A DNA stretch of 64,000 bases from assembly GCF_907164915.1 (NCBI RefSeq), contig NC_061869.1, positions 16,841,125 to 16,905,124 on the forward strand, read 5' to 3'. Under the pieces are notes generated by a model. That model worked only from the letters and a program-made list of their open reading frames with translations. It had not been told where the DNA came from and did not search any database. Positions 11,308 to 19,899 of this stretch are shown piece after piece; the stretch's first letter is position 1, and every line of letters begins with the position of its first letter. Source of the DNA: Impatiens glandulifera (Eukaryota > Streptophyta > Magnoliopsida > Ericales > Balsaminaceae). Position numbers and translations under genes: made by a program.

Positions 11308-11410
11308 TACTAGGAAACACTTAACATGACTCTATTTAGTGTTAAACATGATATTCTGTGTAAGAATTAGGGAAATGTGGCTAAATATGGTAATTAATTT
11401 TCAGATGCAT
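10491..11410 (+). repeat. AT-rich dispersed block, copy 1, right part
   Basis: Collinear with about 28,368-29,305 and 55,030-56,010. Contains a (TA)n microsatellite at about 11,283-11,308. The segment ends at CAGATGCATATTG, where it is joined to carrier-gene-derived sequence. In copies 2 and 3 about 2.7 kb more lies between these points. No gene. Confidence 0.65.
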
Positions 11411-11660
11411 ATTGTCAAGGTTTCGTACCTTGCATTTGTATTTCTTTGTCTGCATATCTTCTTGATAATTTCAGGCCCTTTGCTATTACAACCGAGAGTG
11501 ATATGATCGGTGTAATCAATAGAGACGGGGTTTAGCGATTGATGGCAACTTCGTACAAAAAGGGTTTGATAGAAATCCTATTAGGGATTTAAATCACTTT
11601 CTATTCTTCACAAACCCTTGCAAACTCTTGAACGATTCAAGTACGGAAACGTTTGCGCAG
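11411..11660 (+). pseudogene. Carrier-gene intron edge plus unknown exon, copy 1
   Basis: ATTGTCAAG/GTTTCGTACC at 11,411 is the exon end and donor of the carrier fragment seen whole at 31,883-32,038. An intron-like stretch follows, ending TTTCAG at 11,474. The next 186 nt (11,475-11,660) equal the unknown exon at 32,093-32,279 but carry a one-base deletion near 11,529, which breaks the frame. The carrier exon itself was lost at the deletion joint. Confidence 0.5.
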
Positions 11661-11724
11661 GTTTGAAGTTAAGAACCAAAAAATGAGAAGATGACTGAAT
11701 GTAAATGACACAAAGAGTTGTTTC

Positions 11725-11985
11725 TGGATGTTTGGAGCAAAACTCTCATACGTCACCCCTTCTTCCAACCACTGGAAGGATTCACTATATTTTTCTTAGA
11801 ATCAAATACAGTTGCACGACTAGCTCACTGTTGAACAGAACAGACTCTGTTCAACTTATAATATATTGAAGAATATCACGTAGCTAGACAATACTTTGAT
11901 TATATCTCTCTCTTGATGTACGCATAGTAAAGCAAGAAAGAAATTCGTGAGATTGTAATGTATCAAGTATCTGATCGACTGGTAG
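11725..11985 (-). mobile_element. Antisense Copia LTR fragment
   Basis: On the minus strand this reads GAAGAAGGGGTGACGTA, then GGTTTTGCTCC-like sequence. This matches the downstream part of the LTR at 12,732-14,441 (positions about 14,010-14,095: GGAGATCCTTCTC, GAAGAAGGGGTGACGTAGGA). It is therefore a reversed remnant of a related but different LTR. Equivalent pieces precede the Copia pol relics at 32,340-32,600 and 59,072-59,330. Confidence 0.5.
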
Positions 11986-11999
11986 TTCAATGATTCATC

Positions 12000-12731
12000 T
12001 GTTGTCCTTGAGGAACTTTAAATAGAGAGCAGGTACCAACAATCGAATCTTCTATAATGAGTTGCGACATTGCAGGTTGGGCCATATGAGCGAAAAAGGG
12101 ATGAAAATTCTTTTGAATAATGGACAGATTCCAGAACTGAAGTCTGTTGAAAATCAGTTATGTAAAAACTGCATTCTTGGAAAACAGAAACGAGTGAGTT
12201 TCTTAAATATTGGGAAGGAGCTCAAAAAAGAAAGACTAGAGTTGGTACACACTGATGTGTGGGGACATGCACCTGTTTTTTCTATTGGCGGATCACAATA
12301 TTATGTGACGTTTATAGATGATTCGACAAGAAAGGTACGAGTATATTTTATGAAGCACAAGTCTGAAGTATTTACTATGTTCAAGAAATGGAAGGATTTG
12401 GTTGAAAATGAAAAAAATCAGAAAGTTAAGTGCTTGAGATCCGACAACGGAGGTGAATATATCAATTCAGATTTCAAAAAGTGTTGTGTTGTGAATGGGA
12501 TTAGTATGGTGAATACTGTTCCCCGAACACCTCAAAAGAATGGAGTAGTTGAACGAATGAATCGAACATTGAACGAGCGTGCTAGAAGCATGAGATTGCA
12601 TGCAGGGTTGCCTAAAACCCTCTGGGCAGAAACTATTAATACTGCTGCCTATTTGATAAATAGGGGACCATCTGTTCCTCTTGAATTCAGAATTCCTGAA
12701 AAGCTTGGAGCAATAAAAAGGTAAACCTTTC
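12000..12731 (+). pseudogene. Copia pol fragment: GAG-pre-integrase and integrase (Tnt1/Tork type)
   Basis: The open frame at 12,062-12,724 has the pre-integrase zinc region (HCRLGHMSEKGM, then C-KNC) and an integrase core with LVHTDVWG, YVTFIDDSTRKV, CLRSDNGGEY and GVVERMNRTL. These hold the D, D and E residues of the DD35E catalytic triad. At the end the frame shifts after KLGAIKR, as in the copies at 32.6 and 59.3 kb. The gag and protease parts are missing. At 12,727-12,731 (CTTTC) a gag-only LTR element is inserted, and the same Copia resumes at 17,857. This copy lacks the stop seen at 32,852 in copy 2 but carries its own substitutions. Confidence 0.8.
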
Positions 12732-13118
12732 TGATAGAAAAATTAAGTAAGTTAATTTTCTCAAAACCGGCCACACATTACAAGTTTTGAATATTTATTC
12801 TAAATAATCAAAAAGGGAGAAATTGATAGAAAAATTAAGTAGATTAATTTTAAACCGGTTAGAAAATAATTGTTATAACTTATGAAAAATATATGTTAAA
12901 TCGCTAAGTTATATCAAGTATATTAATTGGTTTAAATATAACAAGAAGTTGTTGTAGCGTAGTGGTAAACGCCTCTGCCGGCTGCAAATAATATTTAAAG
13001 TTTTGCTGTTTCAGGGAAATTGAGCAAAATCCATTCTGTTGGAAATATATATACCGTTCCGGTTGCTTGACTTCGGTTTGCAGTAAAAGCAACCGGTTCG
13101 TCCAAAAAGTTTAGTCAA

Positions 13119-13490
13119 ACCGGATTGATTAACTGCAGCCGCTCAGTCATAAATGTTCCGGTTGATTAAGTGCAACCGCCCAGTCATAAATGCTCCAGTT
13201 GATTAAGTGCAACCGCCCAGTCATAAATGCTCCAGTTGATTAAGTGCAACCGCCCAGTCATAAATGCTCCGGTTGATTAAGTGCAACCGCCCAGTCATAA
13301 ATGCTCCGGTTGATTAACTGCAGCCGCTCAGTCATAAATGCTCCGGTTGATTAACTGCAGCCGCTCAGTCATAAATGTTCCGGTTGATTAACTGCAGCCG
13401 CTCAGTCATAAATGTTCCGGTTGATTAACTGCAGCCGCTCAGTCATAAATGTTCCGGTTGATTAACTACAGCCGCTCAGTCATGATTAAA
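13119..13490 (+). repeat. 37-bp tandem array in U3 of the 5' LTR
   Basis: About ten units of CCGGTTGATTAA, then CTGCAGCCGCTCAGTC or GTGCAACCGCCCAGTC, then ATAAATG. Two unit variants alternate in blocks. The 3' LTR holds about nine units. The array lies about 285 bp upstream of the TATA box, the usual place for retrotransposon enhancer repeats. The enhancer role is inference. Confidence 0.8.
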
Positions 13491-13775
13491 TGTTGTCAAG
13501 CTCCGGTTATTAAATGAGTAATCCAAATCCAGAAGCAATCTCCAGGCAGCAGGTAGCTGTCAAGCATGCTTGTCCAAATCCAGAAGCAATCTTCAGGCAG
13601 CAGGTAGCTGTCAGGCAGGCGGCCGGCTAAGAGCATGTCTGCCATGTGTCCAACATGCAAACCGGCTAAGCGCATGTCTGCCATGTGTCCAAATTGATCT
13701 GTCCAAGAGGGAAGGCGTGCAAGCCTCTTGATCATTACCAGGAGAGAGAAAATATGACCGTTGTGTCCTCTCAGC

Positions 13776-13783
13776 TATAAAAG
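13776..13783 (+). promoter_or_regulatory. LTR TATA box
   Basis: TATAAAAG is preceded by CCTCTCAGC and followed by a short GACGAGACGTC palindrome. It lies in the middle of the 5' LTR, as expected for the U3/R boundary, and would drive transcription through the gag frame. The start site should lie about 30 bp downstream. Confidence 0.6.
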
Positions 13784-14443
13784 GAAGACGAGACGTCTTC
13801 ATTTATCGCAGCAGAGATCAAGCAAAAAATATCAATCACATCTTTTTAAGAAAATTATTAAGTTAGAGAGATAAAGTCATATATTCCAAAAACCGGTTTG
13901 CCTAAAACCGGAAGCTTTTTTGTGTGTTGTTGTGTTGAGTTGTTGTATTACATCAAAGAGTGAGTTTGGTGTAACCGGCGAGTAGCGAAGTTGGGCTCGA
14001 CCGGAAGTGTAATTGTAACTCTAAAGAGTTAGTGGAGATCCTTCTCATAACTTGAGAAGAAGGGGTGACGTAGGAGGGTTTGCTCCGAACATCCATAAAA
14101 AATCTTGTCTCGTGTTATTTTCTTTATTTCCAGCTTACTCACTCTAAAAACCGAACTATTACCAACCTAAACATAATCCTTAACCAAACCGGTCCATCTA
14201 TCTTCTCTAGCCGATCACTTACAAATATCATCCAAAGTCTTGTGTGTTGCTTCAAGCCGAAACAAACTACTTCCGCACTTGAACTCGGTTCAAGAAGTTT
14301 GTAACGGTTTGTGTAGTGTTAAGAGCGGTTTTAGTCTCTAACCGGACTATCACCAAAGTGTTGTGTGTGTGTTGTAAGCGGCCACTCTTACCCGAAACCG
14401 GAAAACACCCCGGTCCTCCAAGGGCGTCCCCGATCCTAACAAG

Positions 14444-14455
14444 TGGTATCAGAGC
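14444..14455 (+). other. Primer binding site (initiator Met tRNA)
   Basis: TGGTATCAGAGC lies 2 nt after the 5' LTR. It is complementary to the 3' end of plant initiator methionine tRNA, the usual minus-strand primer of Copia elements. It fixes both the LTR end and the element's orientation. Confidence 0.9.
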
Positions 14456-14489
14456 GAGGATCTTAACACTCAAGCAACCGAATACCATC

Positions 14490-15758
14490 ATGTCTTTCAT
14501 CAACGAGCCCCCCATGTTCTGCATCGAAGAATATGTTGATTGGAAGATACGGATGGAAGTGCATTTGGCCTCACAAGACGACGACATGTGGTATGTTATT
14601 ACCGATGGTCCGATAAAGATTGATAAGCCAAGATACAAATGGACGACGGAAGATAAGAAGATGAATAACTTGGATAATGTTGCCAAAAACATTTTGTTCA
14701 AGTCTTTGGACAGAAATATGTTTAGTAAGATCAAGCTGTGCTCCTCTGCTAAAGAAATTTGGGAGAAGTTGATCCAACTATGTGAGGGTAGCGACCAAAT
14801 AAAGGAGAACCGGAAAGATCATAAGGCTCTGATAGCTTATGAAATCAATAGCAAATGGGCCGATAGCGATTCGGACGACTCATCATCCAGCGACGGCGAT
14901 GATAAAGTTGATGGATGCTTCATGGCGGAGAAAGAATCTGAGGTATTTGATTTCTCTTCTGAAGAATTTACTAAAGAAGACTTAGTTATTGCACTCAATG
15001 ACATGGTCGATGAGTTCAAAAAATTGGCTGTTTTAATACCGACCCAAACAAAATATGAAACCGGAAAGTCAAGTGGTACCGCGGGTGAGCCAAGCGGAAC
15101 CGAGACTTACGAACCGGTTGGACTATCCTTAGAGAATGAGAAGCTCAAGGAGACAGTCCAATCGTTAACCGAAGAAAATGAGAGAATCAAATATGTCACG
15201 GCTTCTTGGAAAAGATCTAGTGAAGCGGTAAGCCAGATGTCTAATTACCAAAGACATCCCAAATGTAAATTTGGTATTGGTTATAACAAATCCGCCACTC
15301 ACAAGCATTCCAACGGGATGAAACTCACAAAAGACAATCTTCCTTTCATAAGATTTGTCAAAAGTTCATCAACTGAAAACGAGGCAGAATGTGATCTAAA
15401 ACCGGAAAAAGAAATAAAATATGTAAGTCCAACTGACTCGGAAAAATGGCTTCATCCTGAGAGAAGGAAAGCCAACCGGCCAGCAGGTAAACAAACCGAT
15501 ACACACCCACAAAATAAGGCACTCTTAGGACAACAGAAAGATGTCAAGCCAAGCACCGGAAAAGTAATTAGAACCATAACCGGGAAAGTTATCCGACTTA
15601 TTAAAGTCTGGATTCCTAAGGGATTAATAAGCCACGGACCCAAAGAAAAATGGGGACCAGATTCTTTATTGTCTATGAATGCAGGTAAATCAAGACAGAA
15701 GCTTGGAAGAGATAGCATGGCATCCGGACAGCCGGCTGCTGACGAACACATCATTTGA
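14490..15758 (+). CDS. Copia gag-derived protein with internal deletion (gag-only ORF)
   Basis: The first ATG after the primer site opens a 422-codon frame starting MSFINEPPMFCIEE. It includes WKIRMEVHL and MWYVITDGP (DUF4219-like head), then KNILFKSLDRNMFSKI and AKEIWEKLIQLCEGSDQIKE (UBN2, the Copia gag capsid region). Directly after that it jumps to RKDHKALIA and an acidic Ser/Asp stretch that normally lies downstream of the zinc knuckle. The second half of UBN2 and the CX2CX4HX4C knuckle are therefore absent. A coiled-coil-prone segment (ENEKLKETVQSLTEENERI) and a VWIPKGLISHGPK tail follow. The frame is also open upstream into the LTR, but the ATG at 14,490 is the natural start after the PBS. 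The product could still assemble into particles; packaging without the knuckle is uncertain. Confidence 0.8.
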   Translation: MSFINEPPMFCIEEYVDWKIRMEVHLASQDDDMWYVITDGPIKIDKPRYKWTTEDKKMNNLDNVAKNILFKSLDRNMFSKIKLCSSAKEIWEKLIQLCEGSDQIKENRKDHKALIAYEINSKWADSDSDDSSSSDGDDKVDGCFMAEKESEVFDFSSEEFTKEDLVIALNDMVDEFKKLAVLIPTQTKYETGKSSGTAGEPSGTETYEPVGLSLENEKLKETVQSLTEENERIKYVTASWKRSSEAVSQMSNYQRHPKCKFGIGYNKSATHKHSNGMKLTKDNLPFIRFVKSSSTENEAECDLKPEKEIKYVSPTDSEKWLHPERRKANRPAGKQTDTHPQNKALLGQQKDVKPSTGKVIRTITGKVIRLIKVWIPKGLISHGPKEKWGPDSLLSMNAGKSRQKLGRDSMASGQPAADEHII

Positions 15759-15861
15759 AGGGAACAAGCATGAAGTGGCTAACATCCTCACAAAGCCACT
15801 TCTCGAGTCTAAGTTTTCTTCCCTTAGAAATATTTTAGAATTGTTAGATTACAGAATTTGA
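15745..15861 (+). pseudogene. Remnant of Copia pol C-terminus
   Basis: In the frame overlapping the end of gag, the residues GNKHEVANILTKPL, then KFSSLRNILELL, are the characteristic tail that follows RNase H in Copia polyproteins. All other pol domains are gone, so the deletion joint lies near 15,690-15,750. This shows the element derives from an autonomous Copia by internal deletion. Confidence 0.75.
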
Positions 15862-15911
15862 AGGAAATTTGTTTAAAAAAAAAAAAAAATTCTTAAACGA
15901 AACCGTTTTTC

Positions 15912-16096
15912 CAAAAACCGGCCAAACAAGTGTAAGCTCTTTAAAACCGGCCAAACAAGTGTAAGCTCTTTAAAACCGGCCAAACAAGTGTAAGCTCTTT
16001 AAAACCGGCCAAACAAGTGTAAGTTCTTCAAAAACCGGCCAAATAAGTGTAAGCTCTTTAAAACCGGCCAAACAAATATAAGATTTTTAAAAACCG
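15912..16096 (+). repeat. 29-bp tandem repeat before the 3' LTR
   Basis: About six units of AAAACCGGCCAAACAAGTG followed by TAAGCTCTTT, the last ones diverged. The CCGGCC core also begins the segment duplicated into the LTR edge (CCGGCCACACATTACAAG), so the array and the LTR extension share sequence. Confidence 0.85.
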
Positions 16097-16136
16097 GCCA
16101 CACATTACAAGTTTTGAATATTTATTCTAAATAATC

Positions 16137-16149
16137 AAAAAGGGAGAAA
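16137..16149 (+). other. Polypurine tract
   Basis: AAAAAGGGAGAAA lies directly before the 3' LTR TG at 16,151 and primes plus-strand synthesis. The same tract plus flank occurs again inside each LTR (ending about 12,822 and 16,241), so the element has two candidate tracts at its 3' side. Confidence 0.8.
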
Positions 16150-16361
16150 TTGATAGAAAAATTAAGTAAGTTAATTTTCTCAAAACCGGCCACACATTAC
16201 AAGTTTTGAATATTTATTCTAAATAATCAAAAAGGGAGAAATTGATAGAAAAATTAAGTAGATTAATTTTAAACCGGTTAGAAAATAATTGTTATAACTT
16301 ATGAAAAATATATGTTAAATCGCTAAGTTATATCAAGTATATTAATTGGTTTAAATATAAC

Positions 16362-16440
16362 AAGAAGTTGTTGTAGCGTAGTGGTAAACGCCTCTGCCTG
16401 TCACACATGTGACTAGGGATCAAATCCCACTGGCTGCAAA
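16362..16440 (+). repeat. tRNA-like (SINE-head) module inside the LTR
   Basis: TAGCGTAGTGG (16,374-16,384) fits the pol III A box, and GGGATCAAATCCC (16,416-16,428) resembles the B box, about 31 nt later as in tRNA-derived SINEs. In the 5' LTR the B-box half is deleted. It may be a SINE insertion fixed in the LTR before the element spread, or a coincidental tRNA relic. Activity is unknown. Confidence 0.55.
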
Positions 16441-17190
16441 TAATATTTAAAGTTTTGCTGTTTCAGGGAAATTGAGCAAAATCCATTCTGTTGGAAATAT
16501 ATATACCGTTCCGGTTGCTTGACTTCGGTTTGCAGTAAAAGCAACCGGTTCGTCCAAAAAGTTTAGTCAAACCGGATTGATTAACTGCAGCCGCTCAGTC
16601 ATAAATGTTCCGGTTGATTAAGTGCAACCGCCCAGTCATAAATGCTCCAGTTGATTAAGTGCAACCGCCCAGTCATAAATGCTCCAGTTGATTAAGTGCA
16701 ACCGCCCAGTCATAAATGCTCCGGTTGATTAAGTGCAACCGCCCAGTCATAAATACTCCGGTTGATTAACTGCAGCCGCTCAGTCATAAATGCTCCGGTT
16801 GATTAACTGCAGCCGCTCAGTCATAAATGTTCCGGTTGATTAACTGCAGCCGCTCAGTCATAAATGTTCCGGTTGATTAACTGCAGCCGCTCAGTCATGA
16901 TTAAATGTTGTCAAGCTCCGGTTATTAAATGAGTAATCCAAATCCAGAAGCAATCTCCAGGCAGCAGGTAGCTGTCAAGCATGCTTGTCCAAATCTAGAA
17001 GCAATCTTCAGGCAGCAGGTAGCTGTCAGGCAGGCGGCCGGCTAAGAGCATGTCTGCCATGTGTCCAACATGCAAACCGGCTAAGCGCATGTCTGCCATG
17101 TGTCCAAATTGATCTGTCCAAGAGGGAAGGCGTGCAAGCCTCTTGATCATTACCAGGAGAGAGAAAATATGACCGTTGTGTCCTCTCAGC

Positions 17191-17198
17191 TATAAAAG
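17191..17198 (+). promoter_or_regulatory. TATA box of the 3' LTR
   Basis: TATAAAAG in the same context as in the 5' LTR. From here transcription would read outward into the adjoining Copia relic at 17,857. Confidence 0.5.
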
Positions 17199-17856
17199 GA
17201 AGACGAGACGTCTTCATTTATCGCAGCAGAGATCAAGCAAAAAATATCAATCACATCTTTTTAAGAAAATTATTAAGTTAGAGAGATAAAGTCATATATT
17301 CCAAAAACCGGTTTGCCTAAAACCGGAAGCTTTTTTGTGTGTTGTTGTGTTGAGTTGTTGTATTACATCAAAGAGTGAGTTTGGTGTAACCGGCGAGTAG
17401 CGAAGTTGGGCTCGACCGGAAGTGTAATTGTAACTCTAAAGAGTTAGTGGAGATCCTTCTCATAACTTGAGAAGAAGGGGTGACGTAGGAGGGTTTGCTC
17501 CGAACATCCATAAAAAATCTTGTCTCGTGTTATTTTCTTTATTTCCAGCTTACTCACTCTAAAAACCGAACTATTACCAACCTAAACATAATCCTTAACC
17601 AAACCGGTCCATCTATCTTCTCTAGCCGATCACTTACAAATATCATCCAAAGTCTTGTGTGTTGCTTCAAGCCGAAACAAACTACTTCCGCACTTGAACT
17701 CGGTTCAAGAAGTTTGTAACGGTTTGTGTAGTGTTAAGAGCGGTTTTAGTCTCTAACCGGACTATCACCAAAGTGTTGTGTGTGTGTTGTAAGCGGCCAC
17801 TCTTACCCGAAACCGGAAAACACCCCGGTCCTCCAAGGGCGTCCCCGATCCTAACA

Positions 17857-18508
17857 CTTTCTTATTTGAAAGTGTTCAATTATTTATCATAAGTTCATAT
17901 TAATGAATGTGATAGGAGAAAGCTTGATCCAAAGTCTAATAAATGTTTTTCATTGATTATGGTGATATCGAGTTTGGTTATCGTTTCTGGAATAATCAAA
18001 ATAGGAAGATCATTCATAGCAGAAATGTTATCTTCAATGAACAGGTTCTCTACAAAGATTGTGTTGGGAAGACATCAGATGGTGATTCCAAGTTGGAAGA
18101 GACTGGTATAGTCGATTTGAGAGAATTTTCAGCTGAATATATACCGATTGTCGAAGAAGAACAATGTGTTGTTGAATATGAAATCGTGGAGAACGTGGCC
18201 CCAGAGGTAAATCAGTAAACACCAGTTATACAATTGAGAAGATCATCAAGAAATCGAAAACCAGTTGAGAGGTGGTCTACATCTCTGAACTATATCTTAT
18301 TGACAGATAGATGTGAACCTGAATGTTATGAGGAAGCAATACAATTTGATGAATCGATTAAGTGGGAGTTTGCTATGAAAGATGAGATGGACTCTTTAAT
18401 GTTGAATCAGACTTGGGAGCTCACGAAAGTACCAAAGGGTAAGAAAACACTTCATAACAAATGGATCTTCAGGATTAAAGAAGAACATGATATAATCATG
18501 AGGTACAA
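17857..18508 (+). pseudogene. Copia pol fragment, continuation after the insertion
   Basis: Continues the host Copia of 12,000-12,731. It has the integrase C-terminal region (FGYRFWNNQNRKIIH, RNVIFNEQVLYKD), a linker with QLRRSSRNRKPVERW, and the start of the reverse transcriptase (EMDSLMLNQTWELTKVPKGK, HNKWIFRIKEEHD). A stop at the VNQ site (about 18,216) and frame changes break it. At 18,508 it is cut and joined to CACTA transposase sequence, so the catalytic RT part is lost. Confidence 0.75.
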
Positions 18509-18935
18509 ATGGAGCGGCGTTGTTGTGGACCATTAACGACTTTCCCGCCTACGCGAATTTATCAGACTGGAGTACGAAAGGTAAATTCGCTTGTCCTTGT
18601 TGTAACAACGACACAATATCTCTTTGATTGGTTTATGGTTCAAACAATGTTACTTGGGTCATAGACGCTTCCTTCCACCGAAGCACAAATACAGAAGGGT
18701 TAAAGAGTCGTTTGATGGTCGAACTGATTATAAAGATCCCCCTAGATTGTTAACGGGGCAAGAAAGTTACGAGCAAGCACGAGACCTAAAAGACATAATT
18801 CTTAGTGCGGATTTGAGCAAGAGAACCAAGATATATCATGAAACGCGGGGAGACAATTGGAACAAACTTAGCATTTTCTTCCGTCTGCCTTATTGGGGAA
18901 GGAAGATCCAAAAAAAGGATAACTCAAGTAGAGAT
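18509..18935 (+). pseudogene. CACTA (En/Spm) TNP2-like transposase fragment
   Basis: One frame gives LWTINDFPAYANLSDWSTKG and KFACPCC. After a shift near 18,620 another frame gives CYLGHRRFLPPKHKYRR, RLLTGQESYEQ and NWNKLSIFFRLPYWGRK. These are signature segments of the TNP2-like transposases of plant CACTA elements, which cut and join the CACTA termini. Only about 140 residues remain and the reading frame is broken at the junction. No CACTA terminus was found next to it. After 18,943 the sequence returns to DNA shared with 41,657. Confidence 0.75.
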
Positions 18936-19459
18936 TAGGCGTTTTTGCTCTCGGATAGTTAGAAAGGCATCTTGTAAGTCTCTGATTTTGTTTCCTCAAT
19001 TTATAATGTAAGAGAATCCTCATCTTCTTGCTGTTTTTTCTGAAATGAGATAAAAAAGATTAATAAATTTTCTGATTCATCTAATAAATAGTCATGAATG
19101 ATAACCCCATCTTTGTTTGTATGTATGATGATAAACATGTTAGTTTAAAACAGATGTATGAGATGATTTCATGAGTTTTTTTTTATGATATTGGACTGTT
19201 GCAGGTTTAAATCTCAATCCAGTATATACTTATGTTAGCTCATAGTGATTCAAATGTATCTGACTGAGCTATAACTCGTGAGTACGATGAGGGTCCATGA
19301 TATTTTAGTTTGTATGAAAACCTTTGCTATTCTGCATTATAGTTAGTTGAAAAGGCTTGTTGTAAATCTGAAGAGAGTTGTTGTTTTTTTAACTTAACTG
19401 TTGGTTTAGAACTTGAAAAATTGCATTTTAGTTTGTGTGACATTTTAGAATAAAACAAG
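18936..19459. other. Shared 67-bp segment, then unassigned sequence
   Basis: 18,944-19,010 matches 41,657-41,725 (TTGCTCTCGGATAGTTAG onward), so unit A and unit B meet again here after the 12.9-kb difference. The remaining bases to 19,459 show no repeat or gene I recognise. Confidence 0.45.
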
Positions 19460-19560
19460 TAACAAAAAAGGAGTGTCTTCCAAGGATCGAACCTGATAAC
19501 TACTACTTTCAAGTTTCAACCCCACACGTCTGATGACTCCAATGCCAATTGCACAATTTA
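19460..19560 (-). repeat. SINE-like tRNA-derived fragment
   Basis: On the minus strand CAGGTTCGATCCTTGG (about 19,484-19,499) is a near-perfect pol III B box. TTGGCATTGGAGTCATCAG lies upstream in place of an A box, and a short T run follows. Typical of plant SINE heads. The body and tail could not be delimited. Confidence 0.4.
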
Positions 19561-19899
19561 TTTAACAATTAAACCCCCACCCAGTGTCGTACCTGAGATT
19601 TCTAGGCCTGAGGCGAGCACAAAACTTGGTGCCCTCAAAGCCTAATATTGATACATATATTTTTTATCGATTTAAATATAATAGTATTTGTAACATGAAT
19701 TCTAGAAATAAAATATCATCAAAACAATATGTCATTTTATCTTATCTACTTAACATTAAAAAAAAATTTAAAAAACTAATATTCCTCCTTCTTTTCTTTA
19801 TTTGATTGATTATAATTTATCAAATTTTAACAATAATAAAAAAATTTTAAAATTTAAATATAAGTGAATAAAAAAATAAGGTGGCATAATTTAATTGTG
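19561..19899. other. AT-rich sequence, possible hAT-type end
   Basis: Starts with a GGCCTGAGGCGAGCACAAAA motif (about 19,604) of the kind often found at plant DNA-transposon ends, then AT-rich DNA. No inverted partner found, so no element is called. Confidence 0.25.

Larger units (their letters stand above)
12732..14441 (+). repeat. 5' LTR of the gag-only element
   Basis: TG at 12,732 and CA at 14,440-14,441. The first 92 bp (12,732-12,823) include an internal copy of the polypurine tract (about 12,810-12,822) followed by a second TGATAGAAAAATTAAG at 12,824. The U3 region has a 37-bp tandem array (13,119-13,490) and a TATA box at 13,776. Compared with the 3' LTR it has one more 37-bp unit but lacks 33 bp near 12,978, which removes a B-box-like motif. 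These two indels explain the 4-bp length difference exactly. Confidence 0.88.
12732..17856 (+). mobile_element. Complete non-autonomous gag-only LTR retrotransposon (TR-GAG type)
   Basis: The element is about 5.1 kb and bounded by identical 5-bp target duplications CTTTC (12,727-12,731 and 17,857-17,861). LTRs are 1,710 and 1,706 bp, starting TGATAG and ending CTAACA. Order: 5' LTR, initiator-Met tRNA primer site, gag-derived frame, remnant of the pol C-terminus, 29-bp tandem repeats, polypurine tract, 3' LTR. Protease, integrase, reverse transcriptase and RNase H are deleted, so movement would need enzymes from a relative. LTRs appear nearly identical by eye apart from two indels, suggesting recent insertion. 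The target is the Copia relic of block 1, and empty sites exist at about 33,345 and 60,077. Confidence 0.9.
16151..17856 (+). repeat. 3' LTR of the gag-only element
   Basis: 1,706 bp, TGATAG...CTAACA. It shares with the 5' LTR the duplicated polypurine tract, the 37-bp array (16,571-16,898, about nine units), TATAAAAG at 17,191 and the GGGGTGACGTAGGAGGG region. It keeps a 33-bp segment (16,399-16,431) missing from the 5' LTR. Followed by the target duplication CTTTC at 17,857-17,861. Confidence 0.88.

Noticed and set aside
13496..13802. Minus-strand open frames in the LTR with repeated DSYLLP and GRHALSR
   Set aside because: Products of local direct repeats in the LTR (CAGGCAGCAGGTAGCTGTCA); they are antisense to the LTR transcript and unlike any protein known to me.
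14316..14489. Upstream extension of the gag frame into the LTR as the real start
   Set aside because: The extension lies in the LTR and across the primer binding site; the first ATG after the PBS (14,490) fits gag starts better.
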